From Candidatus Woesebacteria bacterium (lineage in GTDB: Bacteria; Patescibacteriota; Microgenomatia; UBA1406; GWC2-37-13): a stretch of DNA of 5,266 bases. The notes beneath the pieces are model-generated. The model did no database searches. It had not been told where the DNA came from and worked only from the letters and a program-made list of their open reading frames with translations. Each line of letters begins with the position of its first letter. Position 1 is the first letter of the stretch. Location: positions 1-5,266 of the forward strand of contig JAGOLU010000066.1 in the NCBI GenBank assembly GCA_017993865.1, in the 5' to 3' direction. Made by a program: the position numbers and the translations under genes. Of the stretch, positions 1 through 5,222 are shown in pieces.

Positions 1-733
1 TGCAGGCTACTCCGAGATACCAAGGGTTAGCAGGTGCGCCAACACTGCAATTTCCAGCACAGTCGTAGGTTCCCCAATTCGTCGACCCGCAAGCATTAGA
101 AGCGCTGCAGGCTACTCCGAGATACCAGGGATTTGCAGGTGTCACACCGGTGCAAGCACCGGCACAGTTGATAGTTCCCCAGCCTTGCGCTCCGCAGGCA
201 TTCGGTGCTGACCAGCAGCCTACTCCAAGATACCAGGGATTAGCAGGTGTTACACCGCTACAGGTACCTGCACAGTTATAGGTTCCCCAGCCTTGCGCCC
301 CGCAGGCATTCGGTGCTGACCAGCAGCCCCAACCAGTATTGGCCACACAGCAACCAGAGGCAGAAGGATTGTAGTATGGATCATAGGTGCCTACACCAGT
401 TGGGCAGGTTGTCAAACAATCACCGTTGAAGTGACTACCAGAGTTGCGCCAAACCCCCGTGAACCAATCAAAATAGAGTCCTCCCATGCCCGCCCAACCA
501 AATGGAGCAGCACTATCACAGCTCGCAGGGACAACTGAGCCGGCCTCTTCACCGCTTGGAGAATGCTCGGTGTACGCAATCTCAGATGTTGGAGGAATGG
601 GACCCTTGGTAATAACAAAAGTTGTGAGTAGTAGAAGAGAGAAAAGTGCAAGTGATCCGAAAAAGATAGAATGCCTGAATGTACGTAAGTGGAACTTGCA
701 TGATTTTTTAAGAGGAAACAAGAGATTAATCAT
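1..733 (-). CDS. Cys-rich tandem-repeat surface/secreted protein, N-terminal part (cut by left edge)
   Basis: Reading the minus strand from the ATG at 733 gives 244 codons with no stop, so the gene continues past the left edge. Residues 1-22 are basic (K9, K10, K13, R17, R20). Residues 23-41 are a hydrophobic stretch fitting a signal peptide or signal anchor. Residues 42-70 form a Pro/Ser/Glu-rich linker, and a region with aromatic residues and Cys pairs (C72, C106, C110, C128/C129) runs to about 136. From C137 on there are tandem repeats of 36, 36 and 35 residues, each C-x(5-6)-CG-x8-C-x3-C followed by a conserved PANPWYLGV segment. Four Cys per unit suggest disulfides outside the cytoplasm. 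The start is the first ATG after an in-frame TAG; no Shine-Dalgarno site precedes it, but a TATAAT lies six bases upstream. Similar repeats occur, from memory, in candidate-phylum surface proteins. Adhesion or surface display is an inference only. Confidence 0.85.
   Translation of the reverse strand, partial: MINLLFPLKKSCKFHLRTFRHSIFFGSLALFSLLLLTTFVITKGPIPPTSEIAYTEHSPSGEEAGSVVPASCDSAAPFGWAGMGGLYFDWFTGVWRNSGSHFNGDCLTTCPTGVGTYDPYYNPSASGCCVANTGWGCWSAPNACGAQGWGTYNCAGTCSGVTPANPWYLGVGCWSAPNACGAQGWGTINCAGACTGVTPANPWYLGVACSASNACGSTNWGTYDCAGNCSVGAPANPWYLGVAC
5..325 (-). repeat. Three in-frame tandem coding repeats of 108, 108 and 105 bp
   Basis: The units lie at 218-325, 110-217 and 5-109, and a fourth begins at the edge with Cys244 (2-4). 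Units one and two are close DNA copies, with roughly 14 differences in 108 bases by hand count. Unit three is more diverged and one codon shorter. Because the period is a multiple of three and the Cys spacing is kept, this is a protein-level repeat that has grown by tandem duplication, not a CRISPR or an intergenic repeat. Confidence 0.9.
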
Positions 734-739
734 ATGTGT

Positions 740-745
740 ATTATA
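740..745 (-). promoter_or_regulatory. Candidate -10 box (TATAAT) of a leaderless promoter for the Cys-rich repeat gene
   Basis: The minus strand reads TATAAT followed by six bases (ACACAT) and then the ATG at 733. The usual distance from -10 box to transcription start would put the first transcribed base at or next to the A of the start codon, giving a leaderless mRNA. This agrees with the absence of any Shine-Dalgarno sequence. No good -35 box lies 16-18 bp upstream, and the surroundings are very AT-rich, so a chance match is possible. Confidence 0.45.
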
Positions 746-824
746 TATTGACTATACGCAAGATATCATATTAAATATATCACGCAAAGAAAACATTTGG
801 AATTGTGTCAAGTGGCAGAGTTTA

Positions 825-1622
825 TTAGGGTACATTCTTTTCTCTGACTATTTGGAGATTTTTTTCGGCCGATATTTGCATTGCCTCTAACCCTGTTGCG
901 TAGATACGAGGGTCATTACCGGGATAGGCACGCCCCCAGTCTTTGGATGTCATTTTATCGACAAGATTCTTTGCGAGAGTACAAACCTCCTTTGCTTCTT
1001 CTAATCTCTCTGGTTTATTGATGAGTAGGGCGCAGTAGGTATTTTGTACCCAGGGAGTCTCAGGATATCGTTTGATAATGGGTTGCATTGTTTCGAGAGC
1101 TCCATCGATATCCCCTAGGCGGAATTGAAGCCAAGCTTTATCGTTTCTTCCCGCCCAGGATTCTGGATGGGCATTGATGTAGTAAGAAAAAGCATCTATA
1201 GCTTCATAGGTTCGGTTCATGTAGCCATTGGTAAGGCCGAGGATATAATATGACTGAGTATTTTCTGGATAGGTTTTAAGTTCTTTGTTCACTTCTTCAA
1301 ACGCCTCGTTCTGTTTCCCATATATAAAATAGGTTCTGGAGAGTTGATAATGAGCATACTTTGGGGACTGTAGGGGCAGAATCGGATAGGCTGCGTGCCA
1401 ATAAAGCGCTTGCGCAAATTTGATATTATAGAGAGGCTTTATATCACCAAAGAACACGTTTCCTAGAATGAGTGAAAATCTAGGAATGAAAAGAATTGAA
1501 ATGAAGAACAAAATCATTGATCCAAATGTAAAAGCTCGTACCATCTTGATGAGAAAGATTCGAGTAGGTATTCCTTTGAATTTAGAGTTTTTGTACATGA
1601 CTGTATCTTTTATGTTATCCAT
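825..1622 (-). CDS. Membrane-anchored tetratricopeptide-repeat (TPR) protein
   Basis: This is a complete 265-residue frame. Residues 1-29 are basic and residues 30-46 form a hydrophobic membrane segment, followed by a second hydrophobic patch at about 49-58. From about residue 70 the protein is helical, with TPR-like units at roughly 88-121, 122-155, 156-189 and 190-224. They show the expected small and aromatic positions and Pro near each unit end (YPEN 118-121, HPES 152-155, YPET 186-189). TPR arrays are scaffolds for protein binding, and the partner is unknown. With one N-terminal membrane segment, the TPR domain most likely faces one side of the membrane; the orientation was not determined. 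The ATG at 1622 has no Shine-Dalgarno site but has an extended -10 box just upstream; Met9 is an alternative start. The gene lies 91 bp upstream of the repeat-protein gene on the same strand, with no clear terminator between them, and diverges from the SagB-YcaO pair. Confidence 0.85.
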   Translation of the reverse strand: MDNIKDTVMYKNSKFKGIPTRIFLIKMVRAFTFGSMILFFISILFIPRFSLILGNVFFGDIKPLYNIKFAQALYWHAAYPILPLQSPKYAHYQLSRTYFIYGKQNEAFEEVNKELKTYPENTQSYYILGLTNGYMNRTYEAIDAFSYYINAHPESWAGRNDKAWLQFRLGDIDGALETMQPIIKRYPETPWVQNTYCALLINKPERLEEAKEVCTLAKNLVDKMTSKDWGRAYPGNDPRIYATGLEAMQISAEKNLQIVREKNVP

Positions 1623-1632
1623 CTATTATGAC

Positions 1633-1641
1633 ATTATACCA
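1633..1641 (-). promoter_or_regulatory. Extended -10 promoter element (TGG-TATAAT) for the TPR gene
   Basis: The minus strand carries TGGTATAAT, a consensus -10 hexamer (1638-1633) with the extended TGn motif (1641-1639). Ten bases separate it from the ATG at 1622, predicting a leader of only a few bases. The -35 position (about 1661-1656, TAAGAA on the minus strand) is poor, which an extended -10 can compensate for. Confidence 0.5.
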
Positions 1642-1667
1642 CAGTACTGATTGTTTTCTTAGCGAAC

Positions 1668-1696
1668 TTGATAAAAAGATCCGATAGACGTAAGAT
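1668..1696 (+). promoter_or_regulatory. Candidate sigma70-type promoter upstream of the SagB-YcaO cassette
   Basis: TTGATA at 1668-1673 and TAAGAT at 1691-1696 are separated by exactly 17 bp, each hexamer one base from consensus. Transcription would start near 1703, leaving a leader of about 110 bases before the dehydrogenase ATG at 1814. The promoter is divergent from the TPR-gene promoter about 30 bp away. A second possible -10 (TATAAA, 1795-1800) lies only 13 bases before the ATG but has no well-spaced -35. Confidence 0.45.
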
Positions 1697-1769
1697 GAAA
1701 AACCTGTTATATATCATCTATGCTTTTGGTATTTCATTCTTGTTTGCTATGGCTATGAGTCCATTTTAG
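1695..1769 (+). CDS. Possible 24-residue hydrophobic peptide (doubtful)
   Basis: An ATG at 1695 opens 24 codons ending with TAG at 1767-1769. The product starts MKNLLYIIY, is hydrophobic nearly throughout and ends MSPF, so it could be a small single-span membrane peptide. No strong ribosome binding site precedes it. Its ATG overlaps the candidate -10 box TAAGAT at 1691-1696, so the promoter proposed there would not transcribe its start codon; the two calls exclude each other unless another promoter exists. It contains no Cys and only two Ser, so it is not a plausible azole-peptide precursor. T-rich DNA easily gives hydrophobic short frames by chance. Confidence 0.15.
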   Translation: MKNLLYIIYAFGISFLFAMAMSPF

Positions 1770-1813
1770 TTTTTTTGTCTTGAGTAAAATATCGTATAAA
1801 GCTCATAGAACAT

Positions 1814-2557
1814 ATGGATATTGATTTTTCAAAAGTATTTCATCAATCCTCTCAAGACGGGAGCAAGGGACATCCTCCGATTTCTGAGGATTCAAATGAT
1901 TGGCCTGAGGCATGGAAAGTACAGAACTTCAAAGCTTATTCTCGATTCCCGAAAATTCCTCTTCCGGACGAAAAGGTACAGGCAGACTTCTGTGATCTTG
2001 TATCACAGAGGAGATCAAGACGCGATTATGGAGGGAAGCAGTCTATTTCATTAAATGAGTTGGCTGTTATTTTGAAATATTCGTGTGGGATATTTTCTCA
2101 TGATGTAGAGGGTGGGCTTTCAGGCCGAGCGCAACCCTCTGCCGGGGGGCGGTTTCCAATTGAGATATATCCCTTTGTTTTAGTTTCAGGTAAAGATATG
2201 CCATCAGGATGGTATCATTACGATGTCATGAGCCATCAGTTAGAGGTTGTGCGCGGGCATATATTTGAGAAAGCAGATATTCAAAATCTCTTTCGTTTTG
2301 AATGGATAAATAATGCGTCAATGGTTTTGGTGATGACAGCTATTTTTGAGCGGAATCAGATGAAATATGGTGAACGAGGATATCGATATATATTGCTTGA
2401 GGCTGGACATATCGGACAAAATATTCATTTAGCTGTTGAGGCTCTCGGATTAAAGTGTTGTGCATTAGGCGGGACACGAGACAGAAATATCGAAAAAGCG
2501 CTTGATATTGATGGGGTGAACGAATCAGTGGTATACGCTTTTTCAATCGGGCGATAA
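1814..2557 (+). CDS. SagB/McbC-type FMN-dependent dehydrogenase (azoline oxidase, nitroreductase fold)
   Basis: The 247-residue product carries the hallmarks of the SagB/ThcOx family: RRSRRDYGG at 66-74 (the basic FMN-phosphate-binding motif of nitroreductases), AQPSAGGRFPIE at 106-117, GWYHYD at 132-137, YGERGYRY at 185-192 followed by LLEAGHIGQN at 194-203, and LGLKCCALGG at 211-220. The frame ends YAFSIGR. Lys184-Tyr185 fits the Lys-Tyr pair described as catalytically important in McbC-type enzymes. In azole-peptide pathways these enzymes oxidise thiazolines and oxazolines to thiazoles and oxazoles using FMN. The length is typical of a single-domain member, and the first 55 or so residues form a less conserved extension. 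No signal peptide is visible, so it should be cytoplasmic. The ATG at 1814 has no Shine-Dalgarno site. It stops 12 bp before the YcaO gene, implying one operon and a shared pathway. The exact substrate is unknown. Confidence 0.92.
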   Translation: MDIDFSKVFHQSSQDGSKGHPPISEDSNDWPEAWKVQNFKAYSRFPKIPLPDEKVQADFCDLVSQRRSRRDYGGKQSISLNELAVILKYSCGIFSHDVEGGLSGRAQPSAGGRFPIEIYPFVLVSGKDMPSGWYHYDVMSHQLEVVRGHIFEKADIQNLFRFEWINNASMVLVMTAIFERNQMKYGERGYRYILLEAGHIGQNIHLAVEALGLKCCALGGTRDRNIEKALDIDGVNESVVYAFSIGR

Positions 2558-2561
2558 ATTC

Positions 2562-2567
2562 AGGAGG
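2562..2567 (+). promoter_or_regulatory. Strong Shine-Dalgarno site (AGGAGG) for the YcaO gene, unusually close to the ATG
   Basis: AGGAGG is a full match to the anti-Shine-Dalgarno core but ends just two bases before the ATG at 2570, against a usual 5-9. It lies within the 12-bp gap after the dehydrogenase stop codon. Either initiation is inefficient or coupled to the upstream gene, or the true start is downstream, for example TTG at 2603, which has only weak purine-rich upstream sequence. Confidence 0.6.
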
Positions 2568-2569
2568 AT

Positions 2570-4159
2570 ATGAGGAGAGAAGAGAGAAAGAACGAGAGTA
2601 TATTGACGGGTACGCATGAGCACCTTGAGGACTTACGGTATTTTTTCCCGTATCCAAGTTGGAATATCAAATCCACAAATGATGTAGTTCACGAAATTCA
2701 GGCTCCGGCATCAAGGTACAAGAATCCTCTTGGGTGGAAGAAACAAATGCGCGTCCTCTTCGGGAAGTGGTTGTGTTTGCCGAATCGCATTTTTGGTAAA
2801 ACATATGCGTGTTATGATTTTCCTTCCCCCTTCCCACTTCGGTGGAAGAAGGTGTTCGACTACATATATAAAGCAGGTATCACCCAGTACCCATATCCGT
2901 CGTTCGATAAAATGTATCATGATGAGCCGAAAGTTTTTGGAATTCGTTTATGGGCAAAGAATGGTGAAACTGATGGTTCTCGCATAAAGGGGGGCTACAG
3001 CCGTGGAGTCTCTTTTGATATGGAAGAAGCCCTTTCCAAGGTGGTTGGAGAACTTTTGGAGCGATACCCTCTGACGATATATAGGAACAAAGACCTGATC
3101 TCCGCTTCAATCAGTGACCTGAGACAAAAGAAAACACATTTTTTTGATCCATTCCTCCTTGATCAATTTTCCCCATGGCAGAAGGAGAAATTTCCACGAT
3201 ACCGATTCGATGACGCTAGTCGATTTTGTTGGGTAGAAGGAATATCTCTGATGACGAAAAAGAAGGCTCTGATTCCGGCTCAGATGGTGTATTGGAATTA
3301 TCAAATTCTCTCAAATGAACCAATACTTCGTCAGATGAGTACGAGCGGAAATGGTGGAATGTTCACGTTGACCGAAGCACTCCTGTCTGGACTCTATGAG
3401 CTCATTCAACGGGATGCTTTTATGCTGTTTTGGTTGAATCGAATTGCACCCCCGAGAATTGAGGTGACTTCAATAAAGAATCCAGAGATAGTATCATTGC
3501 TCGAGTCATGTAAAAATTATGGCCTGAGAGTATCTTTTTTAGATGCGACCTCTGATTTCCATATCCCTGTGGTGATAACGGTGCTTGAAGATGAATATGG
3601 CGGAGGACCATCAGTTGTTCTTGGTGGGGGGTGTGGATTAGATCCCGAGCACGCTCTTATCCGCAGCCTCATAGAAGCCATTAGCGTACGATATTGGTTG
3701 CGAGACAGGATGGATAAAGGGCAGTCGTGTATATTACCTGATGGGATGGAGCCATTTACGACGACGACATTAAATTCCATAACGAGAATGTCGTATTGGG
3801 GTAGCCCAGGTATGGGTGAAAAGATACAATTCTTCCTGCAGGGGGAATTACGCAGTATCAATCAGTCGTTCTTAGGTGCACCAGAGAAAAATATGATGCC
3901 AGAAAAGCAACTCAAGCACCTGAAAAAGATTTTTCAGAAGAAAGGGGAAAGGTATGAGATTTTCTATTACGAAGCGAAACATGAAGTACTCGATACCCTC
4001 GGATATTCTTCGGTAAGCGTATCTGTTCCAGCAATACTTCCGTTATTTATGGATGAATCGAGAGCACCGCTTGGTAATCCGCGTCTACAGGAAGCATGTC
4101 GTGCTCTTGGGTATAAGCCTGCAAAGACGATAAATCCTTTACCTCATCCGTTTCCATAA
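2570..4159 (+). CDS. YcaO-domain cyclodehydratase (TOMM/LAP-type, D protein)
   Basis: The 529-residue product contains a full YcaO domain from about residue 105. The Gly-rich, acidic segment GGYSRGVSFDMEEAL (141-155) leads to E161-x-x-E164-R165, matching the family's ATP/Mg-binding ExxER motif. WVEGISL (221-227) and IPAQMV (235-240) follow. Next come STSGNGGMFTLTEALL (257-272) with ELIQRDAFMLFW (277-288), then GGGCGLDPEHALIRSLIEA (352-370). The last residues, PLPHPFP, alternate Pro as in azoline-forming YcaO enzymes, where this tail contributes to the active site. Such enzymes use ATP to convert Cys/Ser/Thr in a precursor peptide to azolines. The first ~100 residues are unrecognised and show no zinc-binding CxxC pairs of an E1-like partner domain. 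In the second acidic motif Gln280 occupies a position where Glu is, from memory, common. The Shine-Dalgarno AGGAGG sits only 2 bases before ATG 2570; TTG at 2603 is an alternative start. Coupled to the SagB-type gene upstream. Confidence 0.92.
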   Translation: MRREERKNESILTGTHEHLEDLRYFFPYPSWNIKSTNDVVHEIQAPASRYKNPLGWKKQMRVLFGKWLCLPNRIFGKTYACYDFPSPFPLRWKKVFDYIYKAGITQYPYPSFDKMYHDEPKVFGIRLWAKNGETDGSRIKGGYSRGVSFDMEEALSKVVGELLERYPLTIYRNKDLISASISDLRQKKTHFFDPFLLDQFSPWQKEKFPRYRFDDASRFCWVEGISLMTKKKALIPAQMVYWNYQILSNEPILRQMSTSGNGGMFTLTEALLSGLYELIQRDAFMLFWLNRIAPPRIEVTSIKNPEIVSLLESCKNYGLRVSFLDATSDFHIPVVITVLEDEYGGGPSVVLGGGCGLDPEHALIRSLIEAISVRYWLRDRMDKGQSCILPDGMEPFTTTTLNSITRMSYWGSPGMGEKIQFFLQGELRSINQSFLGAPEKNMMPEKQLKHLKKIFQKKGERYEIFYYEAKHEVLDTLGYSSVSVSVPAILPLFMDESRAPLGNPRLQEACRALGYKPAKTINPLPHPFP

Positions 4160-4173
4160 TAGCGCTATGAGGT
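4141..4173 (+). other. Inverted repeat spanning the YcaO stop codon
   Basis: ACCTCAT (4141-4147) and ATGAGGT (4167-4173) are perfect 7-base inverted repeats flanking a 19-base loop that contains the TAA stop. The loop partly overlaps a second 10-bp perfect palindrome, ATAGCGCTAT (4159-4168). On the plus strand it is followed by an A-tract, not a T-tract, so it is not a classical intrinsic terminator; it might be a 3'-end processing or stability element, or chance. Confidence 0.35.
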
Positions 4174-4174
4174 G

Positions 4175-4217
4175 ATAAAAAAAAGAACGGGGCAAGGTCA
4201 GATTTGACCTTGCCCCG
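4175..4217 (-). terminator. Intrinsic terminator of the exported-protein gene, possibly bidirectional
   Basis: Bases 4188-4200 and 4205-4217 form a perfect 13-bp inverted repeat, rich in G/C, around a GATT tetraloop. On the minus strand the hairpin is followed directly by TTC and then eight T, a textbook intrinsic terminator placed 49 bases beyond the stop codon at 4267. For plus-strand transcripts from the YcaO gene the downstream tract is only AATTT, but the A-tract upstream and the strong stem could still stop convergent transcription. Confidence 0.9.
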
Positions 4218-4266
4218 AATTTGAGAACAGAGAGAAACCACGTTTGAACTTATACGATGGTTCCTG

Positions 4267-5049
4267 TTACTGCTTTGTCAGCGCTGCGCCGTTCTTTCCT
4301 CCTTGAGGGTTTGTATAGTTGACGTATACATCATTTCCAGACTTGCTGACGACACAAGTGCCGCCAGTAGCTTGGTTGCAGACAAAAGAGAAACTCCCGT
4401 TGGACTCCATCTGCACAGGGATTCCGGTTTTTCCTCTCATGGGTTTGTCTGAATAACGAATCGTCGCTCTGCAGGCTTGGTTGATATCTTCAACCCACAG
4501 GTGCAATACTCCGTACCCGCTGGTATTCCATTGACCTTGCCACGCGCCACCGAAGAAAGCGCATGATGCTGGGACGTCTTCCTTTGGCGGTATGATCTGC
4601 TGCGCTTGCCGGCGCTTTTCTTCTTCGGCCAGGGAAGGAATCTCGGCTTCCTGAATGAGTCGAAGAGTTGTTCTTTTTTGCACCCCCTTTTTGTTGGTGA
4701 AGATTCCTGAGAAATTCCCGTCTGGCTGTCTCGTAACTGATACCGGGGTACCACTGGGAGTGGTGTAGGTCAGGATGGTTTGTCCGCTGTCGTGTGATAC
4801 GGAGCCGGTGATCGGGCGCTTTGCGTCGTTGTTGAGTGTTCCGTCATATGTACCGACGAATTGCCCACCGGAATCGACTTGGGAGATCCGTAGGATCCAC
4901 GTGAGGTAATGACCCTCCATGGTCACCACCCATGTTGATTGTCCGAGATTTTCGGTTGCCGCACTTGCCACCTGACAGGTCACAGCGACGAAGAATGCGA
5001 GCACCCATGCGGTGGCTATGTTGATAAGCGTACGTGAACGTGATTTCAT
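4267..5049 (-). CDS. Exported protein with two similar beta-rich domains, function unknown
   Basis: The 260-residue product begins with a clear Sec signal peptide: basic residues 2-6, hydrophobic core about 8-24, and an ASA|AT cleavage site after Ala30. Two regions of about 95 residues follow, 37-133 and 165-258, joined by a Glu/Lys/Gln-rich linker at about 134-160 likely to be helical or flexible. Both regions start at a Trp (W40, W170) and share local patterns such as GNFSG/GSFSF (111-115/218-222) and NYTNPQG/TYTTPSG (244-250/94-100), pointing to an internal duplication of a beta-sandwich or small-barrel fold. Only the second carries Cys (163, 193, 224, 232), which could form two disulfides. 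I do not recognise the family. The Shine-Dalgarno GAGGAG ends 8 bases before the ATG at 5049. A strong promoter lies upstream and a terminator downstream, so it is a single-gene transcript with no evident link to its neighbours. GC content is higher than in the SagB gene. Confidence 0.88.
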   Translation of the reverse strand: MKSRSRTLINIATAWVLAFFVAVTCQVASAATENLGQSTWVVTMEGHYLTWILRISQVDSGGQFVGTYDGTLNNDAKRPITGSVSHDSGQTILTYTTPSGTPVSVTRQPDGNFSGIFTNKKGVQKRTTLRLIQEAEIPSLAEEEKRRQAQQIIPPKEDVPASCAFFGGAWQGQWNTSGYGVLHLWVEDINQACRATIRYSDKPMRGKTGIPVQMESNGSFSFVCNQATGGTCVVSKSGNDVYVNYTNPQGGKNGAALTKQ

Positions 5050-5128
5050 GGCTGATTCTCCTCATTGGTAATGGACTCGGAATAACTGGTTATAAAATAC
5101 CAGAGTCGCTTCTGTGTCGACTTTCTCT

Positions 5129-5157
5129 CTTATAGCATATTTAAATAATATTGTCAA
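5129..5157 (-). promoter_or_regulatory. Strong sigma70-type promoter for the exported-protein gene
   Basis: On the minus strand a consensus -35 TTGACA (5157-5152) is followed by a 17-bp AT-rich spacer and TATAAG (5134-5129), preceded by TGC, an extended -10 motif. Transcription would start near 5122, giving a leader of about 73 bases before the ATG at 5049. The leader contains a small 5-bp hairpin (CTGGT/ACCAG at 5086-5090 and 5099-5103) and the GAGGAG ribosome binding site. Confidence 0.8.
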
Positions 5158-5180
5158 GATTCGGTTGGAGGGACTATGAT
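5151..5180 (+). promoter_or_regulatory. Candidate divergent promoter reading off the right edge
   Basis: TTGTCA (5151-5156) and TATGAT (5175-5180) on the plus strand are each one base from consensus and separated by 18 bp. The -35 occupies the same bases as the -35 of the minus-strand promoter because TTGTCAA reads TTGACAA on the other strand. The predicted start is near 5187. Confidence 0.4.
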
Positions 5181-5222
5181 ATGTAATATGGTGTAACATA
5201 TGTTTGGAAATGCTGAAGGCTT

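Noticed and set aside
1..325. Regular repeats resembling a CRISPR or satellite array
   Set aside because: The period is 105-108 bp with no unique spacers, and the units translate into conserved Cys-rich peptide repeats in one frame.
412..651. A 79-codon frame on the minus strand with a hydrophobic N terminus
   Set aside because: It overlaps the signal-peptide region of the repeat gene in another frame; only the frame from 733 carries the conserved repeats.
809..814. Perfect minus-strand TTGACA upstream of the repeat gene
   Set aside because: No -10 like hexamer lies 16-18 bp downstream of it, and the TATAAT near 740 is far too distant to pair with it.
486..890. A 134-codon open frame on the plus strand
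   Set aside because: It is antisense to the start of the Cys-rich repeat gene and the end of the TPR gene, crosses the intergenic gap, and its translation has no recognisable domain or ribosome binding site.
1749..1777. Hairpin ATGG/CCAT followed by a T-run, as an attenuator before the SagB-type gene
   Set aside because: The stem is only 4 bp with an 8-base loop and the T-run is interrupted by AG; too weak to call a terminator.
3517..3861. A 114-codon frame on the minus strand
   Set aside because: It is fully antisense within the YcaO gene, whose conserved motifs lie on the plus strand; it has no domain of its own.
4968..4983. Possible lipobox at Cys25 of the exported protein
   Set aside because: The residue before Cys is Thr (AVTC), not Gly/Ala/Ser, and a good ASA signal-peptidase I site follows at residues 28-30.
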